A stretch of DNA of 64,000 nt from NCBI GenBank assembly GCA_025358025.1, contig JANYKW010000038.1, positions 1-64,000 of the forward strand. Direction: 5' to 3'. The number at the start of each line of letters is the position of its first letter. The stretch's first letter is position 1. Shown here in pieces: positions 37,692 to 46,218 of this stretch. The notes below the pieces were generated by a model, which had not been told where the DNA came from, did no database searches, and saw only the letters and a list, made by a program, of their open reading frames with translations. This DNA is from Bacteroidia bacterium (GTDB lineage Bacteria > Bacteroidota > Bacteroidia > Bacteroidales > Prolixibacteraceae). Made by a program: the position numbers and the translations under genes.

Positions 37692-40067
37692 TTATTTGGT
37701 TTTATTCCGGCTCAGCTCTTTCATGGCAAAATTGGGATACATGACGTCATGTACTTTTTCCACCATGATATCCTTGGGTACATTAAATGAGGCTTTTAAC
37801 CTGATATCTTTCGATGATGCTCCCATCCGAACCTGATAATCGCCCTGGTCTGCGACCCATGCGCTGATTCCGCTCCTGAAAGATGCCAAAGCCTGCGCAT
37901 CCAGCTCAAAAGATAACAGCTGGCTCTCCCCGGGCTGCAGCAAACGCGTTTTGCCAAATCCCTTGAGTTCTTGGGCGGGTTTCTCAACCTCTGCAGCAGG
38001 AGCAGCGAGATAGAGTTGAACAACCTCTTTCCCGGCTACTTTCCCGGTGTTCTTCACTGTAACGTCAACCAGTATTTTCCCGGAAAAGCTGCTGCTGCTC
38101 AACTTCAGACTTGAATATTCAAATGATGTATATGATAAGCCATATCCAAACTCATAAGCAACAGGAACATTGAAACTATCGTAATATCGGTAACCAACAT
38201 ATATGCCTTCACTGTAGAATGAGTTGACAGGATTTTCCACCGGCTCTCCGGGGAAAGTTTTTGCAGAAGGATTGTCTTCATATTTTATTGTGAAAGAGTC
38301 TGGTAGCTTGCCTGAAGGATTGACGGCACCTTTCAGCAGGTCGGCGATGGCATATCCGCCTTCCTGACCGGGTTGCCAGGCCAGAAGAATGGCATCCGGA
38401 TAGTTGCTCCAGCTTGCGGTTTCACAGACTCCCCCTACATTGAGCACCACCACCACCTTTTTGCCGGCCGCATGATACGCTTCGCATACCTTGCGAACGA
38501 GGTTGATTTCAGTTTCTGAGGCAGGGAAGTAGCCGTTGTCATAACCCTCGCCACCGCTGCGACCCAGGGTAATAACTGCTATATCAGAACCTGCAACCTG
38601 CTTGACAATCTGATCTTTTGTCATATCCATCTCTTCGTGGAACGGAATCACTCTTTTTTTAAAGTGCGCGGGTGCTTTGCCGTCTTTGATACCATTGTTC
38701 GCAAGCATCACGGGATTGTTGAAATAATCAGGCACCAGGTTTTGTTCAACTATATTTGCATTAAAAGCCGTATAGCTATCCTCAAGATCTTTCACAACCT
38801 GGTACCCGGCTGCTTTCAGTCCATCATTGACGGTAATGGCATATTTATTGCTCCTGATACCACCACTTCCTGTTCCTGCTTCGATCAGGTAATAGGCAAT
38901 TTTGCCAAAGACAGCCACTGTTTTCACCCCTTCAAATGGCAGCGTATTCTTCTCATTTTTAAGCAATATCATCCCTTCTGTGGCAGCCTCCCTGGCAATC
39001 TTTGCATGTGCCTCCAGGTCAGGCTTTAGTGAAGGCTTATATCCCTTTGTTCTGGGAGAATTCAGTTTGAGCTGCATATTGTAAACCAGGTTTTTGCTGA
39101 GTGTACCCTCGTCGATGGTTTTATCTTTCAGGGCAGCGGTAAGCTCATTCACCTCATCCATATTACCACCCATGAGCATGTTGTTGCCAGCCCTGACTTT
39201 GGCTACAGCACTTCCATATCCATCGAAGTCGGTCATGAAAACTCCTTTGAATCCCCACTCGGTACGTACAATATCTTTGAGAAGTTCAGGCGTTTCGGCA
39301 GTATAGTAACCGTTTACCTTATTGTAAGAGGTCATGATGGCAGCCGGTTGTCCTTCCTTGACTGCTATTTCAAATCCGCGAAGATAAATTTCACGCAATG
39401 CCCTTTGGCTGATAACCGCGTTGTAGGTTCTCCGGTTCGTTTCCTGGTTATTGGCAAGAAAATGTTTTAAAGTAGCTCCGATTCCATTGGACTGCAAACC
39501 TTTGACCATGGCTGCTGCTGCTTTTCCGGATAAAAGCGGATCTTCTGAATAGTACTCAAAATTGCGGCCGCATTGCGGATTACGATGCAGGTTAAGGGCC
39601 GGCATCAATATTACATCATAGTCATATTCAAGCACTTCATTACCCAATGCCTTACCAACATTCTCCACTAATTCCGTGTTCCAAGTCGAGGCAAGACAGG
39701 TAGATGTTGGAAATGCTGTCGTATATGAGTATTCTTTAGCACCTGCAGGAAGAGGATCCCTGTTGATGCCGGATGGTCCGTCGGTAAGGGCTGAGGATCC
39801 AACGAGCAGACGGGGCACAACGAGTTTTGAATTCTGGTTGGCGATAATAATCCCCAGACCCTGCTCTGTCGATTTTGAATCCCCGGCCGGCAAAAATTTT
39901 CCATCACCTACCGTCATGCCGATTTTTTCCGTGGGAGTCATGGCGGCAATGACATTTTCGATGGTGTCTTTGCCTAACTGAGTTTGCTTTTTTTCTGAAC
40001 AGGAATTCAGAACTATTTGAACTGTAATAAGACACAGCCCACCTAGTACCAGTTTTTGTAGTGTCAT
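37692..40067 (-). CDS. GH3 beta-glycosidase lipoprotein
   Basis: 791 aa from the ATG at 40067, preferred over a Met 16 codons upstream because it gives a lipoprotein signal (LITVQIVLNSCSE). Domains: GH3 N-terminal barrel (about 50-330; LMPALNLHRNPQCGRNFEYYSEDPLLSGKAAA, nucleophile Asp in GVFMTDFDGYG), GH3 C-terminal domain (about 370-600; EGMILLKNEKNTLPFEG) and a fibronectin-III-like tail (about 680-770; VDVTVKNTGKVAGKEVVQLYL). It is probably a beta-glucosidase or beta-xylosidase on the outer membrane or in the periplasm. Upstream (40068-40271) a 204-bp divergent intergenic region faces the DUF1080 gene. Confidence 0.92.
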   Translation of the reverse strand: MTLQKLVLGGLCLITVQIVLNSCSEKKQTQLGKDTIENVIAAMTPTEKIGMTVGDGKFLPAGDSKSTEQGLGIIIANQNSKLVVPRLLVGSSALTDGPSGINRDPLPAGAKEYSYTTAFPTSTCLASTWNTELVENVGKALGNEVLEYDYDVILMPALNLHRNPQCGRNFEYYSEDPLLSGKAAAAMVKGLQSNGIGATLKHFLANNQETNRRTYNAVISQRALREIYLRGFEIAVKEGQPAAIMTSYNKVNGYYTAETPELLKDIVRTEWGFKGVFMTDFDGYGSAVAKVRAGNNMLMGGNMDEVNELTAALKDKTIDEGTLSKNLVYNMQLKLNSPRTKGYKPSLKPDLEAHAKIAREAATEGMILLKNEKNTLPFEGVKTVAVFGKIAYYLIEAGTGSGGIRSNKYAITVNDGLKAAGYQVVKDLEDSYTAFNANIVEQNLVPDYFNNPVMLANNGIKDGKAPAHFKKRVIPFHEEMDMTKDQIVKQVAGSDIAVITLGRSGGEGYDNGYFPASETEINLVRKVCEAYHAAGKKVVVVLNVGGVCETASWSNYPDAILLAWQPGQEGGYAIADLLKGAVNPSGKLPDSFTIKYEDNPSAKTFPGEPVENPVNSFYSEGIYVGYRYYDSFNVPVAYEFGYGLSYTSFEYSSLKLSSSSFSGKILVDVTVKNTGKVAGKEVVQLYLAAPAAEVEKPAQELKGFGKTRLLQPGESQLLSFELDAQALASFRSGISAWVADQGDYQVRMGASSKDIRLKASFNVPKDIMVEKVHDVMYPNFAMKELSRNKTK

Positions 40068-40271
40068 TGGTTTCTGAGATTGATTTATGTGATAGCAGTT
40101 AATAGTATCTTCCAAAGATAAACATTATGCCATTCCCAAAAGACCAACTTTCAGGAAATGCATATAAAACATTTGAAAAAATAACTAACTTCGTAGGTGT
40201 TCCCTGGGATGAGGAAGGGAGACCCCCTGAGAACATAGTCATAATCAATAATTCAATTAATTAATTTACAC

Positions 40272-40916
40272 ATGAAAAATCTTCTCGCCTTACTGCTTGT
40301 TGTTGTCTGCCTTCAAAGTTATGGAGCGCCAAAAGAGAAAAAAACCAAAATCCCAAAAGGATTTGTATCATTATTTGATGGTAAAACACTGAATGATTGG
40401 AAATTCAGCGAAAAAGAAGGAACATTCTCAGTAAAGGATGGTGCAATTGTAGTACATGGCATGCGCAGCCATTTGTACTATGATGGTCCTGTTCAAAATC
40501 ATGTTTTCAAGAACTTCGAGTTAAAAGCTGATGTGATGACTGAGCCTGGTGCAAATTCCGGAATCTATTTTCACACCTTGTTCCAGCAATCAGGTTTCCC
40601 GGATAAGGGTTATGAGGTTCAGGTTAACAACTCTCATTCCGACTGGAAGAGAACAGGAGGATTGTATGATGTTCAGGATCTGAAAGAAGTACCTACCAAA
40701 GACAATGAGTGGTTTACGATGGACATTATTGTCGTTGACCAACACATTGTCATTAAGTTAAACGGTAAAACTGTGGTTGATTACATTGAACCTGCTGATG
40801 TCAAATACAAAGGTCATCCGGAACGAAAAATCGCAACCGGAACCTTCGCCCTGCAGGGCCATGATCCCAAAAGTATCGTGTATATCAAAAATATCATGGT
40901 TAAACCACTGCCATAA
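40272..40916 (+). CDS. DUF1080 (3-keto-disaccharide hydrolase-type) protein
   Basis: 214 aa with a signal peptide (about 1-18, LLVVVCLQSYGAP). DUF1080 fold: GFVSLFDGKTLNDWKFSEKEGTFSVKDGAIVV, then NFELKADVMTEPGANSGIYFHT and KGYEVQVNNSHSDWKRTGGLYDVQ, ending ATGTFALQGHDPKSIVYIKNIMVKPL. The concanavalin-like sandwich with the Gly-Ile-Tyr-Phe motif is typical. Members of this family cleave 3-keto-glycosides in Bacteroidota after Gfo/Idh-type oxidation of the glycoside; the exported oxidoreductase at 36192 is the obvious candidate partner, although its promoter and orientation are separate. It is monocistronic, with a terminator hairpin 40 bp downstream. Confidence 0.9.
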   Translation: MKNLLALLLVVVCLQSYGAPKEKKTKIPKGFVSLFDGKTLNDWKFSEKEGTFSVKDGAIVVHGMRSHLYYDGPVQNHVFKNFELKADVMTEPGANSGIYFHTLFQQSGFPDKGYEVQVNNSHSDWKRTGGLYDVQDLKEVPTKDNEWFTMDIIVVDQHIVIKLNGKTVVDYIEPADVKYKGHPERKIATGTFALQGHDPKSIVYIKNIMVKPLP

Positions 40917-40957
40917 TTGTACATAGCTATTTAGGTCTAAATTTGCCTGAAAACCAG

Positions 40958-41013
40958 AATCCTGTTTTGCACCTGTTCTTATCATCCGGTAAGTATGGTT
41001 GCAAAACAGGATT
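40958..41013. terminator. Strong inverted repeat between convergent genes
   Basis: A perfect 14-bp stem (AATCCTGTTTTGCA / TGCAAAACAGGATT) with a 28-nt loop, 41 bp after the DUF1080 stop and 48 bp after the PIG-L stop on the other strand. No long T run follows, but its place between two convergent genes fits bidirectional termination or mRNA protection. Confidence 0.65.
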
Positions 41014-41061
41014 TCTTCATTATAATGTAAATAATAAATATCAGCTGGAAAGGGCAAATTT

Positions 41062-41997
41062 TCATTTTAAGAAAGGGAAGTAGTATCTGATGTTTTCTTT
41101 GGTCAGTTTTGTTCCGTACCCGGAGTCTTGAAATGATTCACAATATTTAATTTTGGCTCCTCTCTCATTCCCGTAAAGTTCAATTAATTTATCCCGGTAA
41201 GGCGTTGCATCTGATCCGCGCTTTCTCATTTCTCCGGTCCATGCCCTCCGATCTGAATCTGAAGCCGGGACCTTATCAAGAGTTCCTGTGTTAAAGGGAA
41301 GCCATTCGTACATCTGAGACTTGTGTTGATGATACATATCCATTTTCTTTTCGATGACGTCGTCCACGTCGATGCAAACATCTGCTTTAAAAGGTTCGGG
41401 ATGGATAAACCCATCACTCATAAAGAGGAATAAAGGATTTTTTTCAAGGTGAAGGACCTTGGGTAAAATTGTCGGCACTGTCACCATGTAGGCTGCATCC
41501 AGCACAAGGATGCCGGTATATCTGTGATCCGGGTGATAATCATATGGCCGTGGGAAAATAACTATATCAGCTTTCTGCTCCCGGATTAGCTTGATTACCT
41601 CCAACCGGTTCTCATAGGTCGGCATTAATTGGCCGTCGTGATTGTTCAGGGTTATATACCGTACTCCTATGACCTCTCCTGCTTTACGCGCTTCTTCACG
41701 ACGAATTTTTGCCAACTTATTCGCTTTAACCGACTGATGTCCTGCATCACCGTTTGTAAGGGAAACCATCAGTACATCATGCCCCAGCTGGGCCCATTTA
41801 TATGCTGTTCCACCTACCTTGTCGGGATCATCAGGATGAGCCCCTATAATAATAATATGCAGTTTTTTCTCTGGTTTGTCCTGGGCATTGGTATCAAAGA
41901 CAAATGTAAATGCCAGCATTAATAAAAAAAACAGATGTCTTTTCACATCGCCGGTCAAACTGTACAATCCTAAATAATTACCGTAACAATTTTTCAT
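41062..41997 (-). CDS. PIG-L family deacetylase, exported
   Basis: 311 aa. Zinc-binding signature IIGAHPDDPDKVGGTAYKWA near residue 52, and the second ligand His region YDYHPDHRYTGILVLDAAYMV. A hydrophobic segment (LFFLLMLAFTFVFDTNAQD) acts as the signal peptide; the protein probably begins at the ATG at 41997, with a GTG before VKRHLFF as alternative. PIG-L/LmbE enzymes remove N-acetyl groups from aminosugars or release uronate-like amides. Function here is unsettled; position beside the secreted DUF1080, GH3 and beta-propeller genes suggests carbohydrate modification. It runs divergently from the beta-propeller gene at 42116. Confidence 0.9.
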   Translation of the reverse strand: MKNCYGNYLGLYSLTGDVKRHLFFLLMLAFTFVFDTNAQDKPEKKLHIIIIGAHPDDPDKVGGTAYKWAQLGHDVLMVSLTNGDAGHQSVKANKLAKIRREEARKAGEVIGVRYITLNNHDGQLMPTYENRLEVIKLIREQKADIVIFPRPYDYHPDHRYTGILVLDAAYMVTVPTILPKVLHLEKNPLFLFMSDGFIHPEPFKADVCIDVDDVIEKKMDMYHQHKSQMYEWLPFNTGTLDKVPASDSDRRAWTGEMRKRGSDATPYRDKLIELYGNERGAKIKYCESFQDSGYGTKLTKENIRYYFPFLK

Positions 41998-42115
41998 TTT
42001 TCCTAGGTATTAAAAATATCATGAAACAATATTCCAATTTTTTATCAATAGCTTTGTTCTGCTGGAAGTCATTTTAGTTAATTGAACTGTATTTTTAACC
42101 TTAAACTGTAATAAT

Positions 42116-43990
42116 ATGAAAATTTACGTAGTTATTCACAATTGTATCTTGAGTATAATTATAGTTAGTTTTCTGTTTGTTTTACCCCTGGCTTGTTTTG
42201 CACAAAAAGTCAATCTGCCTGGCGGTCCCGATGAGCCAGTTCGGGTTTTAAGTGATAGTATAAGCCTTGAGGTTCATGATGGTGGACTCCGGTATGCAAT
42301 CGGGGTCGAAAATATTCAGGTACTTCGCGCCAATCGCACACAGCCGAATATGGCCGACAACTATGGATGGACATACAACCATGCTCCGATGCTCGCCTAT
42401 TGGAACAATAAATTCTACCTCGAGTATCTGAGCAATCCTTTTGGAGAGCATCTAGCACCGGGTCATACGCTCGTTGCTACTTCGGGAGATGGCCGGAACT
42501 GGGATATGCCAGGGGAGGTTTTCCCCATTTACCTTCTTCGTCCGGGACCGATTTCAGGGTACGAATCGGGAATGGCAATGATGCACCAGCGTATGGGCTT
42601 TTATGTTGCTCCCAATGGAAGGCTTCTGATACTCGGCTTTTACGGTCATGCACCGAATGTTATGGGTGAAGGTGGTATTGGAAGGGTGGTTCGGGAAGCA
42701 TACAAAGACGGAACCTATGGGCCTGTATACTTCATCAGGTACAGCATTCTTGGTAAAAAGAACGAGAGTAATACCACCACCTTTCCGTTTTATACCCATT
42801 CGGGCGACAAAGGATTTGAGGATGCCTGCAACTCATTGCTCAACGACAAATTAAAGACCATGCAGTGGTGGGAAGAGGACAGGACTACGGATGGTTTTTA
42901 TACGGTCGCAGGACAACAAGCTCCGTCTGTATATCATCGCAAAGATGGTATCGCAGTTGCACACTGGAAAGCTTCGTACGCGGCAATTTCCCCGGATGAA
43001 GGTAAAACCTGGAGCACTCCCGTCCGAATTAAAGGCATTATAACGGATGGCGCAAAAACCTGGGGTCAGCGGACTGTTGATGGTCGTTATGCACTTGTCT
43101 ATAACCCGGCTAATTATGGGTCGCACCGTTGGCCGCTCGCAGTGGTGACAAGTGATGATGGCATTGTATTCGAAAACATGCTGCTGGTTCATGGAGAGGT
43201 CCCTCCGCGCCGTTATATGGGTCGCGCCAAAGACTTCGGGCCCCAATATGTCCGCGGTATTTCTGAAGGCAATGGTACACCTCCCGACTCTGCCATGTGG
43301 ATTACATATAGTGTCAACAAAGAAGACATGTGGGTAAGTCGGATTCCTGTACCAATCCGGTATAAAATCAAAGGACCCGTGGAAGACACCTTCAAAGGAC
43401 TTGATCCCGGAGGAAAGATTCCCGACTGGAATATCTATCGGACCCGCTGGGCAACTGCGAAAATTGTGGCATTTCCCGGCTCTAAAAACATGAGCCTTGA
43501 GCTCAGGGATACTGATCCTTATGATTATGCAAAGGCCGTACGCGTATTCGAAGAAAGTACATCTACAGGCATAGCTTTCAAAGTGTTGGCCCGTGGGATG
43601 CAAAATGGTCGCCTGGAGTTGGAGGTGCTCGATCACGCAGGCCACCGGCCAATTCGGGTCATTTTCGGAGAGGACGGACATGTCCGGTTTACTGATGGAA
43701 ATGACTTAAAGGATGGCGGAAGATATGAGGAAGACTCGTGGTATCAAATAAAAATCAACGTTAATGTCGCCAAAGGGCAATATGATCTTTTGATGGACAA
43801 TAAAATGATCGTTAATCAGGCCAAATTTTTTGAGTCTGTGTCCAGTATTGAGCGGCTCTCCTTTCGCACCGGAGCATATCGAACAGAACCAACCCGCCAA
43901 ACGGACCGCTATTCCGGTGGAGATTTATCCAATCCGGGCGATCCCGTTCTGCCGGTTGTCTATTATCTTGACGATATTATAATAAAATAG
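42116..43990 (+). CDS. Exported beta-propeller (sialidase/BNR-like) protein, family unassigned
   Basis: 624 aa with a signal peptide (LSIIIVSFLFVLPLACFAQ). Asp-box-like phrases SPDEGKTWS and TSDDGIVF, and early GHTLVATSGDGRNWDMPGEVF, point to a six- or seven-bladed propeller (about 60-420); the C-terminal 180 residues (about 440-620; YAKAVRVFEESTSTGIAFKVL ... DGHVRFTDGNDL) look like a LamG/concanavalin-type sandwich. I do not recognise a family; glycosidase or polysaccharide lyase activity is possible. It is divergent from the PIG-L gene with 118 bp between, and convergent with the PHP gene. It may be part of the same carbohydrate cluster. Confidence 0.75.
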   Translation: MKIYVVIHNCILSIIIVSFLFVLPLACFAQKVNLPGGPDEPVRVLSDSISLEVHDGGLRYAIGVENIQVLRANRTQPNMADNYGWTYNHAPMLAYWNNKFYLEYLSNPFGEHLAPGHTLVATSGDGRNWDMPGEVFPIYLLRPGPISGYESGMAMMHQRMGFYVAPNGRLLILGFYGHAPNVMGEGGIGRVVREAYKDGTYGPVYFIRYSILGKKNESNTTTFPFYTHSGDKGFEDACNSLLNDKLKTMQWWEEDRTTDGFYTVAGQQAPSVYHRKDGIAVAHWKASYAAISPDEGKTWSTPVRIKGIITDGAKTWGQRTVDGRYALVYNPANYGSHRWPLAVVTSDDGIVFENMLLVHGEVPPRRYMGRAKDFGPQYVRGISEGNGTPPDSAMWITYSVNKEDMWVSRIPVPIRYKIKGPVEDTFKGLDPGGKIPDWNIYRTRWATAKIVAFPGSKNMSLELRDTDPYDYAKAVRVFEESTSTGIAFKVLARGMQNGRLELEVLDHAGHRPIRVIFGEDGHVRFTDGNDLKDGGRYEEDSWYQIKINVNVAKGQYDLLMDNKMIVNQAKFFESVSSIERLSFRTGAYRTEPTRQTDRYSGGDLSNPGDPVLPVVYYLDDIIIK

Positions 43991-44084
43991 CGTTTATCGC
44001 TCTGGTTTGACAAACCCTATTTTCTGCAATACGGTTTAACCAGCTTTCGCACTGGCACTAAAATGTAATCAACTTGCTGAATTT

Positions 44085-45065
44085 TTATTGGCTATTCAGA
44101 CTTTTTTTTGCACGGATAGCCAGCAACTCCCTGATAATTGTATTGACATTTTCAGGCGTTACACCCAACGATTGGCAGTAAACCTCCGGTTGATAGGGTT
44201 TACCCAGATGTCGTTGGTTATGGGCGTCTGTTGAGACGGTAAATTTTAGTCCTGCATCAACCAACGGTCGGATGTCTTCTGTAAATGCCTCTATTACAAT
44301 CGGATCCTTCCATAAAGAAAGCCAACCCATCTCAATTTCCATATAGATTGAACTTCCTTTCAGCAGTCCGATCAGCTCTTTCTGTTCATCTGATGTGAAA
44401 TAGCGGTATTCTTCTTTTTTAATGGAAGAAGCCTGACGTCCTGACAGGAGGGCAGCCTCTTTCACAGCATTGTAATGTCCCGAAAAAGGATGAAAAAGGA
44501 TCATGGGAACATGAAACTCTTTCTGTACCTCAATCACCTGTCTTACCCTGGAAATTAATTCTTTGCCCATTGGAGCTTTGCCATTCCATGCAGCTTTCGA
44601 GAGGTGCCAACCAATCACCTCAGCATCTTTCATCGGTTGCTTTTCCAGTCCTTCGTCCAATTCGCCTTCCCAAATCTCCCATCCCCTGAAAATTAGGACA
44701 TCTTTACGAGAAGCGGAGATGTTTGAGAAATCCTTCATCAGCTGATTTTTACCGGTAACAGGATCCGGGTACCAATCTTTCAGCTTGTTCTTTGAAAGCC
44801 ACGCATTCTTCTCTTTCTCCTCCATTCTGTACAACTCCAGGTGGTCGAGCAGAAGCAGAACTTTTCTTCCATCGTGTACCAGAAAATCGACCCATTCGTT
44901 CAGTGGCACCGGTCTTTCTTTGCCCGCATGGACATGCAGGTCGATTTCATTCAGTTGGAACATCCCCTCCTGCAACGGAGCGGCAAATTTTTGTTGCCCA
45001 TTCACTCGTGACACTGCTATAAGATTCAGACAGAGGGCGAATAATAGAAAGTGTTGGATTTTCAT
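44085..45065 (-). CDS. PHP-domain metal-dependent phosphoesterase-like, exported
   Basis: 326 aa from the ATG at 45065, which gives the signal peptide (FLLFALCLNLIAVSRVNGQ). The reading has an N-terminal metal motif LNEIDLHVHAGKER, LVHDGRKVLLLLDHLELY, MILFHPFSGHY and a C-terminal TVSTDAHNQRHLGKP, all PHP-type His/Asp clusters. The PHP fold covers phosphoesterases and some other hydrolases; exported members are of unknown role. An ATG ten codons upstream is possible. It lies in the secreted carbohydrate cluster and is convergent with the beta-propeller gene. The sequence is intact with no missing ligand obvious to me. Confidence 0.82.
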   Translation of the reverse strand: MKIQHFLLFALCLNLIAVSRVNGQQKFAAPLQEGMFQLNEIDLHVHAGKERPVPLNEWVDFLVHDGRKVLLLLDHLELYRMEEKEKNAWLSKNKLKDWYPDPVTGKNQLMKDFSNISASRKDVLIFRGWEIWEGELDEGLEKQPMKDAEVIGWHLSKAAWNGKAPMGKELISRVRQVIEVQKEFHVPMILFHPFSGHYNAVKEAALLSGRQASSIKKEEYRYFTSDEQKELIGLLKGSSIYMEIEMGWLSLWKDPIVIEAFTEDIRPLVDAGLKFTVSTDAHNQRHLGKPYQPEVYCQSLGVTPENVNTIIRELLAIRAKKSLNSQ

Positions 45066-45180
45066 TGGTTTAAATAATATGCGTAAAGTCAAAAAATGTT
45101 TCCGGCAGATTTTGCAAATAAGTGAAAAATACTGGATAATAATTTAAATTAGTGCAATAAATAGAGATTGAGCCAGGCGA

Positions 45181-45636
45181 TTGAAAGCAGTTGATGAAAA
45201 GCACTACAGTTTTGTAAACCTGTACCCAAATATTAATTCCAATCAAAGCAAATTCGGGACAAAAGATTATAAGGAGTACATTGATACTTTCGATAAAATA
45301 TTCCCGGCACCCTACCTTTCGTTCGATTTTTATCAACTTTACAAAACCTACAAACCCGAAAAAACTTTCATTCATGATATTCCAACCCTGGCGGGGTTAA
45401 GGTTGCAGACTTATGTGAATCTTGCCTATGGTGCTCAGGGAATTGAGTATTGGAGCTTCAGAGGTTTCGGATCTCCGCTGGACGCACAAGGAAAACGCAC
45501 CGTTGTGTACGATAGATTGCAAAAGGTAAGCAATGAAATTCAAAATCTTTCGGGCGTATTTATGGGTGCGAAGTTGATCGCTGTTGTACAAACGGGGTTA
45601 AATATCCCCAATGAAACCAGGAGGATGGGACTTTAA
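45181..45636 (+). pseudogene. Fragment of a beta-galactosidase-like glycoside hydrolase
   Basis: This reading of about 150 aa from a TTG has no signal peptide or start-like context. It contains FVNLYPNINSN, DKIFPAPYLSFDFYQLY, LRLQTYVNLAYGAQGIEYWSFRG and LQKVSNEIQNLSGVFMGAKLIAVV, which recall the second half of a TIM-barrel glycosidase and the linker after it (GH42-like and related Bacteroidota proteins). Upstream (LSQAIE...) and downstream (PASEYTSATEVEPGDA) similarity appears to continue across frames. The catalytic N-terminus is missing. Not assigned to a family. Confidence 0.55.
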
Positions 45637-45825
45637 TCCCTGCCAGCGAATACACAAGCGCCACAGAGGTAGAACCCGGCGATGCAGCCATTTACATGTA
45701 TCCATCTACATTAGTTAGCAATTAGAAAATTATCAAAATCCACTCTATAAGCTTCAAACGCTGTATTCACATCATAATTTTTTGGTCTGAGGGCATGTTG
45801 GCAAATTTCTCAGGCGCAAAGAGTG

Positions 45826-46218
45826 TTACAGTTTATTATACCTAAACTTCTGTCCACCGACCGATGCCTCGTACATGAGACCCCCCTTCTGCATCGTGAA
45901 CACCATAACACCTCCGGTATACTTTGCATTCGCTGAGGCGCCAGCTGTCACGGCAACTGCCGAAGCCTGAGCGGAAAACTCGAATCGGCTATCTTTAAAC
46001 TGGTCCATCTCCTTTTTTGACTCAAAAAATATTACTTCCCGGTATGCTTGTCCCCCTGCCTGGAATCCTATGCTCACTTGCGATAACTTTGCCATGCCTA
46101 CCATCTTATTCTGTTCATAGACAACCCCGTTGCCAGCTGCTCCTCCAATGCCAAGTCCTCCCTTGCCAACATTGGGAAAAATAACATAGCCGTAAGCTTT
46201 TTCAAAAATCCCATTCAT
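45826..46218 (-). CDS. SYLF/YSC84-domain protein (N-terminally short)
   Basis: 130 aa. SYLF signature AYGYVIFPNVGKGGLGIGGAAGNGVVYEQNKMVG, QVSIGFQAGGQAYREVIFFE and the end GGVMVFTMQKGGLMYEASVGGQKFRY. SYLF proteins bind phosphoinositide or other anionic membranes in eukaryotes; in bacteria the role is unsettled. Usual bacterial members have a signal peptide and about 60 more residues before AYGY; here only MNGIFEK precedes it, and the ATG overlaps the upstream stop (ATGA), so the gene has either been truncated by fusion with the upstream reading frame or starts in a genuine short form. Confidence 0.78.
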   Translation of the reverse strand: MNGIFEKAYGYVIFPNVGKGGLGIGGAAGNGVVYEQNKMVGMAKLSQVSIGFQAGGQAYREVIFFESKKEMDQFKDSRFEFSAQASAVAVTAGASANAKYTGGVMVFTMQKGGLMYEASVGGQKFRYNKL

